Source: an uncultured Pelagibacteraceae bacterium (GTDB taxonomy: Bacteria > Pseudomonadota > Alphaproteobacteria > Pelagibacterales > Pelagibacteraceae). Taken from it: 33,083 nucleotides of DNA. Below the pieces are notes generated by a model, which worked only from the letters and a program-made list of their open reading frames with translations, was not told the DNA's origin and did no database searches. This document shows, piece after piece, positions 8,566-16,976 of this stretch; position 1 is the first letter of the stretch, and each line of letters opens with the position of its first letter. The stretch covers positions 1 through 33,083 of the forward strand of contig CACJUF010000015.1 in the NCBI GenBank assembly GCA_902596515.1, given 5' to 3'. Position numbers and translations under genes: made by a program.

Positions 8566-9735
8566 CTATTTTGAAAAAACGCTTGTTTTATCTGTTTTTT
8601 CCCATGAAAATGAACCATCACTTTCTTCCATTCTACCAAAATGACCGTAAGCAGCAGTTTTTTCATATATTGGTTTATTAAGTTTCAACATTTCTCTAAT
8701 TCCTCTTGGGCTTAAATCGAAATTATCTTCAATTTTTTTAATAACAAATCTATTTTTATCAATATCATTATCAAATAAGTTTACATAAATAGACAAAGGT
8801 TTTGACACCCCAATAGCATAAGCTAATTGAATTAAACATTTATTTGTAATTTTAGAGCCTACGATATTTTTAGCAATATACCTCGCTGCATAAGCTGCAG
8901 ATCTATCAACTTTTGTTGGGTCTTTTCCAGAAAAAGCACCGCCACCGTGGGGTGCCGCTCCACCATATGTATCAACTATAATTTTCCTACCCGTTAAACC
9001 ACAATCACCATCAGGACCACCAATAACAAAATTACCTGTTGGATTAACATAGAATTCATTTTCATCAAAATTTTCAAGAAAATTTTTAGGAATAGATTTT
9101 GATAAATAAGGTCTCAACAAATCTCTTACATGTGCTTGATTTACATCAGCTGAATGTTGAGATGAAATCACAACTGATTTTACTTTTGAAGGTTTTCCGT
9201 CAACATATTCAAATGTTACTTGGCTCTTAGAGTCTGGTTCAATATTTTTAAGTTTTCCTGATTTTCTATCCTCTGCCATTAATCTTAAAATTTTGTGTGA
9301 ATAGAGAATTGGTGCTGGCATTAATTCTTTAGTCTCATTACATGCATAACCAAACATAATACCTTGGTCCCCAGCTCCCTCATCTTTATTACCAGATGAG
9401 TCAACTCCGATAGCAATATCAGCTGATTGAGAATGTAAATGACTTTCTATTTTAGTTGCATCTTTCCAGGTAAAGCCTTTTTGATCATAACCAATATCTT
9501 TTATACAACCTCTAACTTTTTCAATTAATTCATCTTTTTCAACTTCGGGCCCTCTTACCTCGCCAGCTAAAACAACCTTATTAGTTGTTGTCAACGTCTC
9601 ACAAGCAACTCTGGAATATGGGTCTCGAGAAATATAAGTATCAACAACCATATCTGAAATTCTATCTGATACTTTATCTGGGTGACCCTCAGAAACGGAT
9701 TCACTGGTAAAAAGATAATTTTTTAAATCACTCAT
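8566..9735 (-). CDS. metK: S-adenosylmethionine synthase
   Basis: MetK makes S-adenosylmethionine from methionine and ATP, releasing phosphate and diphosphate. The 389-residue protein is full length and has GHPDK (17-21), the ATP-binding [12 protein letters not shown] (120-131), and the phosphate-loop-like [16 protein letters not shown] (264-279). The start overlaps the end of lnt by 8 bases, so metK is probably translated from the lnt transcript and has no leader of its own here in which a SAM riboswitch could sit. A strong intrinsic terminator follows. In related genomes trmB and rimP often lie between metK and nusA; both are absent here. Confidence 0.98.
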   Translation of the reverse strand: MSDLKNYLFTSESVSEGHPDKVSDRISDMVVDTYISRDPYSRVACETLTTTNKVVLAGEVRGPEVEKDELIEKVRGCIKDIGYDQKGFTWKDATKIESHLHSQSADIAIGVDSSGNKDEGAGDQGIMFGYACNETKELMPAPILYSHKILRLMAEDRKSGKLKNIEPDSKSQVTFEYVDGKPSKVKSVVISSQHSADVNQAHVRDLLRPYLSKSIPKNFLENFDENEFYVNPTGNFVIGGPDGDCGLTGRKIIVDTYGGAAPHGGGAFSGKDPTKVDRSAAYAARYIAKNIVGSKITNKCLIQLAYAIGVSKPLSIYVNLFDNDIDKNRFVIKKIEDNFDLSPRGIREMLKLNKPIYEKTAAYGHFGRMEESDGSFSWEKTDKTSVFSK

Positions 9736-11272
9736 TTTTAATTCTATTAAATGAAAATATCAAAAAAATATACAACAAAATAATTAATAGAAAAATTTTA
9801 TTTCCATATTTTGAAAATATTGTTGGTTCTATTTTTTTTGTTTCAATTAAATCGATAAAACCAGATTGATTTACGTTAACTTTTTTTTCAACAATTCCTA
9901 AGGGATTAACAATTGCGGCTAGTCCATTATTAGCAGATCTTAAAACATATTTGCCACTTTCAATAGCTCTATAAATACTGTGCGCAAAATGTTGATGAGG
10001 ACCTATAGACTGACCAAACCAACCATCTTCAGAAATATTTACAATAAAATCAAAATCTCTGCTATTAAAAATATTACCTGTATAAATTATTTCGTAACAA
10101 ATAAGTGGTAATAGTCTTATTGAAAAATCAATTTTATTCACTTCTATGATATTTCTTTTTTTTCCTCTTGAATAAGATTGATAATTATTAGTTATTGTCT
10201 TGAGTCCAATAAAGTTCAGCATTTTTTCAAAAGGTAAAAATTCACCAAAGGGAACCAGATTAACTTTGTTATATGAATTTAATATTTCAAGGTTGTGATC
10301 ATAAATGGTGAATGAATTAAAATATTTGATAATTTGACCTTCTTTTTTTATATCATTAATCCCAATTGATAATATGTGATTTTCGTTGAATTCATTCTCA
10401 AATAAAAATTTGTAATCCTTAAGTTGATTTTTTGAAATGTCTGGCAATATACCCTCGGGCCAAATAAAAATCATTTTTTCATTATTTTCTGGTGAACTGA
10501 TTTTAATGAGATCATTAATCACTGAAATTGGGTCAGTATTTTTATAGAATCTATCAATACTAATATTTGAGCTTATAACTCGTAGTTTGTAATTTAAATT
10601 ATTAGCCTCAATTTTGTTGAATTTTTCTAATCGTTGAGATCCAAAAAAATAAAAAGATAAAGTTATTACAAGAAATAAAATACAAACAATAATTTCTTTT
10701 TTACTGTCTCTTAAAATTAAAAATGAAGTGCTAGCAAAAAGTGAAATGCAAAAAAGATTGAAGCTATAGGTACCAATAACTGAGGTGATATTTAAAATTT
10801 CAATATGATTAGAAAAACTATAAGCGATTAGATTCCATGGAAAACCAGTAAGTATTGTTCCTCTTATAAATTCAATTGTTCCAAATGTTAGTGAAAAAAG
10901 AAAAAATGAGCTTAAATTTTTCTTTGGCTTAAAGATTAAAAATAAAAATGAGGCTAATCCATAAAATAAAGCTAAAAAAGCTGGAACTAAAACTATAGTT
11001 AGAGGAATTAAAAACTTAAAACTTTCGTCAAAGGTAAGCGATATCGAGATCCAATAAAGATTACTTATAAAATATCCAAGTCCGAATAACCAACCATAGA
11101 GAAAAAATAATTTTTTGTTTTTATTAATTTCAAAGGTCTTTATCAAAAGAATATAGAACAAACTAAAAGTCAAAAAATTAATCAAAATATAATTAAATGG
11201 AGGTAAACTTAACGATGAAAAGCAACCTAGTAAAATTAAGATAATTGATTTGATATAAATTTTTTTTTTCAA
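9728..11272 (-). CDS. lnt: Apolipoprotein N-acyltransferase
   Basis: Lnt adds the third acyl chain to the N-terminal cysteine of lipoproteins in the inner membrane. The 514-residue protein has a run of hydrophobic membrane segments to about residue 212, then a periplasmic nitrilase-type domain and a final membrane anchor near the C terminus. The catalytic triad is visible: E273 in WPEG, K336 in [15 protein letters not shown], and C392 in LICYE. The start at 11272 is TTG, chosen because [14 protein letters not shown] is a normal family N terminus and no ATG is close. It starts one base after the ybeY stop and overlaps metK by 8 bases. The usual corC neighbour between ybeY and lnt is absent. 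Confidence 0.95.
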   Translation of the reverse strand: MKKKIYIKSIILILLGCFSSLSLPPFNYILINFLTFSLFYILLIKTFEINKNKKLFFLYGWLFGLGYFISNLYWISISLTFDESFKFLIPLTIVLVPAFLALFYGLASFLFLIFKPKKNLSSFFLFSLTFGTIEFIRGTILTGFPWNLIAYSFSNHIEILNITSVIGTYSFNLFCISLFASTSFLILRDSKKEIIVCILFLVITLSFYFFGSQRLEKFNKIEANNLNYKLRVISSNISIDRFYKNTDPISVINDLIKISSPENNEKMIFIWPEGILPDISKNQLKDYKFLFENEFNENHILSIGINDIKKEGQIIKYFNSFTIYDHNLEILNSYNKVNLVPFGEFLPFEKMLNFIGLKTITNNYQSYSRGKKRNIIEVNKIDFSIRLLPLICYEIIYTGNIFNSRDFDFIVNISEDGWFGQSIGPHQHFAHSIYRAIESGKYVLRSANNGLAAIVNPLGIVEKKVNVNQSGFIDLIETKKIEPTIFSKYGNKIFLLIILLYIFLIFSFNRIKNE

Positions 11273-11273
11273 A

Positions 11274-11735
11274 TTAATCTATTTTAGATTTTACATGTTT
11301 ATATATTAAAGTTTCTTCTCTTAACATTTTAAAATAATCTTTATTCTTTATATGATTAAAACCTAAAAGATGAAGAAAACCATGAATGAAAACTTTAATA
11401 GTTTTTTTTTTAAATGACTCTAAATCTTGAGATTTAGGCTTATCTAAATAATTATAACTAATTATAATATCTCCCAAATAAGTATTTTTTGAAAATTTAA
11501 TTTTTTTATTTAACGGAAAAGATAAAATATCTGTAGATTTATTTTTTTTTCTAAAATGTTTATTTAATTTTTTAATATTTTTATTATTGGAAAGTAATAA
11601 GCTCAGTGAAACTTTTTTGTTTGAAAATTTATATTTCTCTGGAAAAGCACTACATATTTTTTTAAAAAAAATATCTGTATTTTTCAGTCTTTTTGACCAA
11701 GCCTTCTCTTCAGAGAAGACACTAACTTTAATCAT
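11274..11735 (-). CDS. ybeY: Endoribonuclease YbeY
   Basis: YbeY is a metal-dependent endoribonuclease involved in 16S rRNA 3' maturation and ribosome quality control. The 153-residue protein ends with the zinc motif HGFLHLLGFNH (histidines 118, 122 and 128), with DILSFPL upstream (69-75) as in the family. The protein is very lysine-rich, in line with the base composition. Its ATG overlaps the end of phoH by 8 bases. The phoH-ybeY pair is a widely conserved functional unit. Confidence 0.95.
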   Translation of the reverse strand: MIKVSVFSEEKAWSKRLKNTDIFFKKICSAFPEKYKFSNKKVSLSLLLSNNKNIKKLNKHFRKKNKSTDILSFPLNKKIKFSKNTYLGDIIISYNYLDKPKSQDLESFKKKTIKVFIHGFLHLLGFNHIKNKDYFKMLREETLIYKHVKSKID

Positions 11736-12723
11736 TATTTGAGTATGCTTTAACTATTTTTGATACAAGTGGGTGTCTTACAACATCTGAGTGATCAAAA
11801 TCAACAATTGATATCTCTTTTAAATGTCCAAGTAATTCTTTTGATCGTACTAATCCTGACATATTTTTGTTTGGCAGGTCAATTTGGGTTGGATCTCCGT
11901 TAACAACAATTTTTGAATTTTCACCGATACGAGTAAGAAACATTTTGATCTGAGTGTCAGTTGCATTCTGTGCTTCATCTAAAATTGCAAAGGAATTTTT
12001 AAGAGTTCGGCCTCTCATAAAAGCCAATGGTGCTATCTCTATATCTCCAATTTCAATCATTCTTTGGATTTTTTCGAAATCAAAAAGGTCGTACAAAGAG
12101 TCATATAACGGTCTTAAATAAGGGTCTACTTTCTCTTTCATGTCACCAGGTAAGAATCCTAAACGTTCTCCAGCTTCTACTGCAGGCCTTGATAAAATTA
12201 TTCGCTCAATCTTTTTCTCCAAAAGCATAGTCAAACCAACTGCAACAGCTAAAAACGTCTTACCTGTTCCTGCTGGTCCTGCAGAAATTACAATATCACT
12301 TTGTCTTAAAGCTCTAACATAATTCTTTTGTTTTTCAGATCTTGGAATTATTGATTTTTTTGGAGTTTTAATTATATCAGTTACATTATTGTTTTTTATT
12401 TTTTCATTAATCATAAATTTATCTACTGAGGAAAGTATATCTTTATTTTCTATATTTCCATTATTAATAAATTGATTAACTAGAAATTGGATCGCATTCT
12501 TTACTTTTTCATTTGTTTCTAGATCTGATTTTATAAGAATAGAATTTCCCCTAGAATGTAAACTACATTTGGTGATTTTTTCAAGTTCCTGTAAATTTTT
12601 ATTAAATTCACCAACAACACCCATTAACAAATCGTTATCATGAAATATTACACTTATAGAGTTGTTTTCTGAGTAAACAAACTTTAATGCTTGATCAATA
12701 TTTTTTTTTGTTATTCCACCCAA
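11728..12723 (-). CDS. phoH: PhoH-like ATPase (YbeZ)
   Basis: PhoH-like proteins are P-loop ATPases of the RNA helicase-like class, usually encoded beside ybeY and thought to act with it in RNA processing. The 331-residue protein has Walker A GPAGTGKT (149-156) and Walker B FAILDE (245-250), with the conserved GFLPGDMKEKVDPYLRPLYD between them. The N-terminal region (about 11-60, ending SRGN) matches the family's KH-like segment. That requires a start near 12723, where the codon is TTG two bases after the miaB stop. The first internal ATG (codon 34) would remove conserved sequence. The gene overlaps ybeY by 8 bases. Confidence 0.94.
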   Translation of the reverse strand: MGGITKKNIDQALKFVYSENNSISVIFHDNDLLMGVVGEFNKNLQELEKITKCSLHSRGNSILIKSDLETNEKVKNAIQFLVNQFINNGNIENKDILSSVDKFMINEKIKNNNVTDIIKTPKKSIIPRSEKQKNYVRALRQSDIVISAGPAGTGKTFLAVAVGLTMLLEKKIERIILSRPAVEAGERLGFLPGDMKEKVDPYLRPLYDSLYDLFDFEKIQRMIEIGDIEIAPLAFMRGRTLKNSFAILDEAQNATDTQIKMFLTRIGENSKIVVNGDPTQIDLPNKNMSGLVRSKELLGHLKEISIVDFDHSDVVRHPLVSKIVKAYSNND

Positions 12724-12725
12724 AT

Positions 12726-14054
12726 TTATGCAACTTTCTGATTAGAATTATCTACAATTTCACCAAATAAAGTACTTCTATTACTTTTATGAATTCTTAC
12801 GTGCACAATTTTTCCAATATCACTTTTTTTACCATCAAAAATTACCGATGTCATGTGCTTAGATCTTCCAAATGTTTTTGTTTTATCCTCTGTGAAATTT
12901 TCAACTAACACTTCAACAATACTATTTTCTAAAGATTTGTTCTTTTGGATCTGATTTCCAAACAACTCATTCTGAATTATTTTTAATCTTTCAAATGAAG
13001 TTTTTTTGTCAATTAAATCTAAGTTTTCAGATACAGTTCCAGGTCTAGGACTAAAAATATATGAATAAGAATTTATAAACTTTACTTTTTTAATTAAATT
13101 TAAAGTATCCTCAAAATCTTGATTTTCTTCCCCAGGATAAGCTATTATAAAATCACTCGAAAATTCTATTTTTGAATTAATTTCTTTAAGCTTGTTAAAT
13201 GTTTCGAGGAAATTCTCGATAGAATGATTTCTATTCATCAATTTTAATATTTTATTTGATCCACTTTGCACTGGTAAATGCACCAGTGGCATTAATTTAT
13301 TTGAACTTTTATATACCTCAATTAAGTCATCGGTCATATCTTTTGGATGAGATGTTGTGTATCTTATTCTTTTAATTTCACTTAATTTTTCAATACTTAT
13401 AATTAAATCTGATAAACGATAATCGCCACTTTCATAAGCATTAACATTTTGACCTAACAAAGTTATTTCTCTTACGCCATTATCAACCAAATATTTTGCT
13501 TCATCTAAAATTTGATCAGGTGGTCTTGAGTATTCTGGTCCCCTAGTATAGGGAACTACACAAAAATGACAGAACTTATCACAACCCTCTTGAATTGTTA
13601 AAAAAGATGAAACCTTTTCTACTTTATTTTTTATTTTACTTAAATATTCAAATTTTGTAACTGCATCAAATTCTGTTTCTTCAAATTTATTTTTTTTTTC
13701 AATGTAATTTAAAATAGTGTCATTAATTTTATGGTAAGCTTGAGGACCTATTACCAAATCAATAAAAGGCTCTCTTTTTAACATTTCTTGATTTTCTGCT
13801 TGTGCAACACAACCTGTAATAATAACTAATGGTTTTTTTTTATATCTAAAGATCTTTTTTACTCTACCTACCTCAGAATAAACCTTCTCTTTAGCTTTAT
13901 CCCTTATATGACATGTGTTTAATAAATAACAATTAGCATCTTCATATTTTTCAGTCTTTTCATAACCAATTTTTTTTAAAGTGTCCAATATCCTATTTGA
14001 GTCATACTCATTCATTTGACACCCAAAAGTTTTAATGAAAATTTTTTGATTCAT
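12726..14054 (-). CDS. miaB: tRNA-2-methylthio-N6-dimethylallyladenosine synthase
   Basis: MiaB is a radical-SAM methylthiotransferase that converts i6A37 to ms2i6A37 in tRNA. The 442-residue protein has the UPF0004 cysteines C12, C48 and C82 for the auxiliary Fe-S cluster, and the radical-SAM motif CDKFCHFC (C158, C162, C165). The C-terminal TRAM domain (about 375-435) includes TKTFGRSKHMTSVIF. Its ATG directly abuts the fur TAG stop, so coupling is likely. Position between fur and phoH matches other alphaproteobacteria. All key cysteines are present. Confidence 0.97.
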   Translation of the reverse strand: MNQKIFIKTFGCQMNEYDSNRILDTLKKIGYEKTEKYEDANCYLLNTCHIRDKAKEKVYSEVGRVKKIFRYKKKPLVIITGCVAQAENQEMLKREPFIDLVIGPQAYHKINDTILNYIEKKNKFEETEFDAVTKFEYLSKIKNKVEKVSSFLTIQEGCDKFCHFCVVPYTRGPEYSRPPDQILDEAKYLVDNGVREITLLGQNVNAYESGDYRLSDLIISIEKLSEIKRIRYTTSHPKDMTDDLIEVYKSSNKLMPLVHLPVQSGSNKILKLMNRNHSIENFLETFNKLKEINSKIEFSSDFIIAYPGEENQDFEDTLNLIKKVKFINSYSYIFSPRPGTVSENLDLIDKKTSFERLKIIQNELFGNQIQKNKSLENSIVEVLVENFTEDKTKTFGRSKHMTSVIFDGKKSDIGKIVHVRIHKSNRSTLFGEIVDNSNQKVA

Positions 14055-14495
14055 CTACTGAGGCTTTTTTTTAACCCCATATAATTCTAATTTATGATCT
14101 ACTAATTCATAACCGTATTTTTCTGCAACTTTTTTTTGAAGTTTCTCAATCTCTTCATCAACGAATTCTATGATCTCACCTGTTTTAATATCTATCAAAT
14201 GATCATGATGGCTTTCGATCATTGCTTCATATCTTGCCTTTCCACCTTTAAAATCGTGTTTTGTTAAGATACCAGCTTCTTCGAATAATTTTACTGTCCT
14301 ATAAACTGTGGCTATACTTATTTTTGGATCAACTTTTGAAACGCGGTTATAAAGCTCATCCACATCCGGATGATCTGACTCTCCATATTCAGATTTTGAC
14401 TCCGAAATTATTTTTGCAATAATTCTTCTTTGATCAGTAAGTTTAACACCTTTAGCTAAACACTTTTGTTCAATTGTTTCTACTGTATCTGACAT
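14055..14495 (-). CDS. fur: Fur-family metal-responsive regulator (Fur/Mur type)
   Basis: Fur proteins are dimeric metal-dependent repressors of metal uptake genes. The 146-residue protein has the winged-helix recognition region ISIATVYRTVKLFEEAGI (59-76), the metal-binding HHDHLID (96-102), and a dimerisation domain ending LVDHKLELYG. The CxxC pairs that hold structural zinc in enterobacterial Fur are absent; the only cysteine is C12. That is typical of the alphaproteobacterial Fur/Mur branch, where manganese can be the effector, so the metal cannot be decided from sequence. It lies between tsaB and miaB, as in many relatives. No Fur box was identified. Confidence 0.9.
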   Translation of the reverse strand: MSDTVETIEQKCLAKGVKLTDQRRIIAKIISESKSEYGESDHPDVDELYNRVSKVDPKISIATVYRTVKLFEEAGILTKHDFKGGKARYEAMIESHHDHLIDIKTGEIIEFVDEEIEKLQKKVAEKYGYELVDHKLELYGVKKKPQ

Positions 14496-14503
14496 ACTTA
14501 ATT

Positions 14504-14890
14504 TTAACTTATATAGTAAGGATTAATCAAATTTTTTTTAAGGTTAAATTTATGGCATAGATTGGGTATATTCTCGTATTTAATATTAATTTCATTCTCA
14601 AAGTCCTTAAAACTAAAGCAATAATAATCAATTTTTTTAATCATATGAATAGCTTTAACAGTTGATAAAGAATTTCTAATACCTGCAAAACTGCCAGGAC
14701 CTCTATTTATATAAATCGATCCAACATCACTTATCTCTAAATTATTATTTTTTAAAAAATCGTTAATTAAAACAATCAATTTTTCATAATTATTTTTGCT
14801 ATTTTCATGAGTAACACTATAAGTATTATTATTATTAATGATCATAAAAAAAATATTATCCTTTACAGCATCTATAATTAATTTACTCAT
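14504..14890 (-). CDS. tsaB: Single-lobe TsaB-like protein (tRNA t6A biosynthesis)
   Basis: TsaB is the partner of TsaD in the complex that makes N6-threonylcarbamoyladenosine on tRNA. The 128 residues cover the N-terminal actin-like lobe: LIIDAV at 4-9 and the signature NRGPGSFAGIRNSLSTVKA at 62-80. The usual second lobe, which brings the family to about 220-230 residues, is missing, and the stop is followed within 8 bases by fur. ATG at 14890 is chosen because MSKLIIDAV fits the family start; an ATG at 15001 would add 37 unrelated residues. The start region overlaps the opposite-strand deacetylase by 53 bases. A near-leaderless promoter is proposed just upstream. rimI, often adjacent, is absent. 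Confidence 0.85.
   Translation of the reverse strand: MSKLIIDAVKDNIFFMIINNNNTYSVTHENSKNNYEKLIVLINDFLKNNNLEISDVGSIYINRGPGSFAGIRNSLSTVKAIHMIKKIDYYCFSFKDFENEINIKYENIPNLCHKFNLKKNLINPYYIS
14796..14823 (+). promoter_or_regulatory. Candidate promoter for the deacetylase, inside tsaB
   Basis: TTGCTA (14796-14801) and TATAAG (14818-14823) are spaced 16 bases and end 14 bases before the deacetylase ATG at 14838, giving a leader of about 9 bases. The element lies wholly in the antisense strand of tsaB. Confidence 0.4.
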
Positions 14891-15893
14891 TTTTTTGATT
14901 ATATTGACTTTTAACTCAAACGCACAAGAAAATAATGTTAAGTATTTTTCTAATGATGAGGGTGTACTATCTATTATGTACCATCGATTTAATGAATCCA
15001 AATATCCATCAACAAATATATCAATGGAAATTTTTAAGGATCACGTTGATCTTATTTTAGGTTCTAACTTAACATTTTATCATCCAAAAGATTTTATAAA
15101 TGAGTTTGATATTCCAAAAAAAGAAAAAAAGATTCTTCTTACTATTGATGATGCATTTCAGTCCTTTTATGATAACGCCTGGCCTTACTTGAAAAAAAAT
15201 AAAATTCCATTTGTATTGTTTGTCTCTACTGAACCTGTCGGTAACAATGGATACATGAACTGGGAACAAATTAAAGAAATTGAACGTAGTGAATTTGGAG
15301 TTATTGGACATCATTCACACTCTCATGATTATTTAATCGATAAATCAGAAGAAGTTTTTTTGAATGACATAAAATCATCAAATCAAATTTTTAAAGAGAG
15401 GTTGGGATATGTTCCGACTTTATTTTCATACCCATTTGGAGAGTATTCAGTATTTATGAAAGATTATATATCTCAAAATTTCAAAATTGCATTTGGACAA
15501 CATTCTGGAATTATTGATGTAAATAAAAATAGATTTGAACTTCCACGATTCCCAATCAATGAAAAATATGGAGAAATTAAAAGATTTAAATCAATAATAA
15601 ACTATTTTCCCCTTGAATATAAAAATTTAGAACCAGAGGAAAAAAAATTATCAAAAGAGAATAATCCACCAAAATTTAGAGTAAAATTTTTTAACGATCA
15701 AAGAAATATTGAAAATATTAACTGCTATTCCAATGAAGGAGATAAATGGATGAAATCAAAGATTAAACTTGTTGATAAAGAACTCACTATAGAATTTAGA
15801 GAACCATTTTTACCAAGAAGAGGCCGAATTAATTGTTCTGTAAATGATAATGGTAAATGGAGATGGTTTGGTACACAATTTATTATTAGATAA
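14838..15893 (+). CDS. Exported polysaccharide deacetylase (NodB/CE4 type)
   Basis: CE4 enzymes remove N- or O-acetyl groups from polysaccharides such as peptidoglycan or poly-N-acetylglucosamine. The 351-residue protein starts with a signal peptide (hydrophobic 10-25, cleavage probably after SNA at about 29). The catalytic core shows LSIMYHR (44-50), TIDDAF (102-107; D104 catalytic, D105 metal), HSHSH (159-163) for the metal, and SYPFGEYS (197-204). A C-terminal region of about 75 residues (from 277) looks like an added beta-sandwich with two cysteines (C294, C336 by position). The MYH motif recalls the PgaB/IcaB group, but the substrate is unknown. It is the only plus-strand gene before 20154, and converges on a glucosaminidase. 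Confidence 0.88.
   Translation: MIIKKILSFTASIINLLIFLIILTFNSNAQENNVKYFSNDEGVLSIMYHRFNESKYPSTNISMEIFKDHVDLILGSNLTFYHPKDFINEFDIPKKEKKILLTIDDAFQSFYDNAWPYLKKNKIPFVLFVSTEPVGNNGYMNWEQIKEIERSEFGVIGHHSHSHDYLIDKSEEVFLNDIKSSNQIFKERLGYVPTLFSYPFGEYSVFMKDYISQNFKIAFGQHSGIIDVNKNRFELPRFPINEKYGEIKRFKSIINYFPLEYKNLEPEEKKLSKENNPPKFRVKFFNDQRNIENINCYSNEGDKWMKSKIKLVDKELTIEFREPFLPRRGRINCSVNDNGKWRWFGTQFIIR
14898..14927 (-). promoter_or_regulatory. Candidate promoter for the tsaB-to-metK operon, inside the deacetylase
   Basis: A perfect minus-strand TATAAT (14898-14903) stands 7 bases from the tsaB ATG, with a weak TTGTGC (14922-14927) 18 bases further upstream. Transcription would begin at or within a base or two of the ATG, implying a leaderless or near-leaderless message. 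The element sits in the first 30 codons of the divergent deacetylase. Confidence 0.45.
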
Positions 15894-15899
15894 TAAATT
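15877..15899. terminator. AT-only inverted repeat between convergent genes
   Basis: A perfect 10-base inverted repeat with a 3-base loop (15877-15886 and 15890-15899) spans the deacetylase stop and ends at the glucosaminidase stop. It contains only A-T pairs and has just a short T-run on each side, so it may be a weak bidirectional terminator or a chance product of AT-rich DNA. Confidence 0.35.
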
Positions 15900-16973
15900 T
15901 TAAGTTAAACTTTCCAACTCAATACTTGAGGGTAATAGTTTCGCATCATCAAAGTCTTTTAGATTATTTTGTTTAATAATCTTTTGTAAAACTTTCACGT
16001 ACTCATTTCCTGTTTCAGCGTATTTATCTAAATACTCTGACAAGATCATGCTGTCTAATGGTTCACCCAGATCTCTTAGTTTCGCTCTAGCTGATCTAAA
16101 ATCCTCATAACTTGAATGTGTGTTTATATTTCTTTGGTAAGCTCTTACAGACGCCTGTAAAACATTAAATTTCATGACTTTATGACCTTCGTTTTTCTCA
16201 GCGTCTTTAGGTTTCAATCCTTCTCCTGACCAAGTCCATTGGCCAAACAAAGCATTTCCTTGTTGTGCAAATCTCGAAGTTCCCCAACCAGTTTCTTTAG
16301 CAGCTTGGGCAAGTGCTAATGAAACTGGAACTATATCCATTCTTCTTTTTAAAATTGATAAATCTCTAGAAGGTATACCGTATTGTTTGTATTTTTTTTC
16401 TAACCACTGTTTCTCTGATTTTGAGTTGTTGCTCTTATTAATTATGCTGAATAATCTCTTTCTATCTAATTTGATGTTTTTATTTTCCTCTAAAATTAAT
16501 GGTAATACTATTTGTATAAAGAATTCTTTCCTCTTTTTAACGCTTTCTATCATCTTTATTTCTGCAGGAAGTAAAGTTAGAGCTATAGGCTTAACTAATT
16601 TTTTTTTTCTAACATCATCAAGTTTATAATCTGTATCTTCAAAAAGCTGTTTAATCGTTGAAGCGTCTAATCTTACCGTATCCGTTTCTTGATCATTTAA
16701 ACTATAAATATCGATTAATAAATCATCCTCATTAAGTATTTGAGAATTTGAGGATTTTTTATTAAGAGTGTATGCAAGTATTGCTTTTGAATTATTTTGA
16801 ATCCCAGCCGAACTTTCGATTTTATCACTGGTAAAGTTAACAACAATTGGCAAAGAATAAAAAAATAAAATAATAAGTACACTACTCAGGATAATTCTTG
16901 GAAGTGAACTTAGGTTATTTTCATCAAAAACTTTAAAAGGTTTTATCCTATTTTTTTTGAATATTCTTTTCAT
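15900..16973 (-). CDS. Membrane-anchored Bax-like glucosaminidase
   Basis: Bax-like proteins belong to the beta-N-acetylglucosaminidase (lysozyme-like) superfamily that cleaves peptidoglycan glycan strands. The 357-residue protein has one N-terminal membrane segment (about 27-47) with a basic cytoplasmic end, so the rest is periplasmic. The catalytic region has LAQAAKETGWGTSRFAQQGN (221-240) with E227 as the expected general acid, followed by LFGQWTW and a conserved SVRAYQRNINTHSSYEDFR stretch. It lies 3 bases downstream of nfuA, so it is probably in the murJ-trpS-nfuA transcription unit, and converges on the deacetylase. Activity and substrate are inferred from the family. Confidence 0.85.
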   Translation of the reverse strand: MKRIFKKNRIKPFKVFDENNLSSLPRIILSSVLIILFFYSLPIVVNFTSDKIESSAGIQNNSKAILAYTLNKKSSNSQILNEDDLLIDIYSLNDQETDTVRLDASTIKQLFEDTDYKLDDVRKKKLVKPIALTLLPAEIKMIESVKKRKEFFIQIVLPLILEENKNIKLDRKRLFSIINKSNNSKSEKQWLEKKYKQYGIPSRDLSILKRRMDIVPVSLALAQAAKETGWGTSRFAQQGNALFGQWTWSGEGLKPKDAEKNEGHKVMKFNVLQASVRAYQRNINTHSSYEDFRSARAKLRDLGEPLDSMILSEYLDKYAETGNEYVKVLQKIIKQNNLKDFDDAKLLPSSIELESLT

Positions 16974-16976
16974 TGA

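Noticed and set aside
9736..9790. SAM riboswitch ahead of metK
   Set aside because: metK starts inside lnt and the upstream sequence is lnt coding sequence, leaving no leader for a riboswitch.
14891..15001. Upstream ATG at 15001 as the tsaB start (165 residues)
   Set aside because: The added 37 residues show no family similarity, lie antisense to the deacetylase catalytic gene, and the MSKLIIDAV start fits the TsaB fold.
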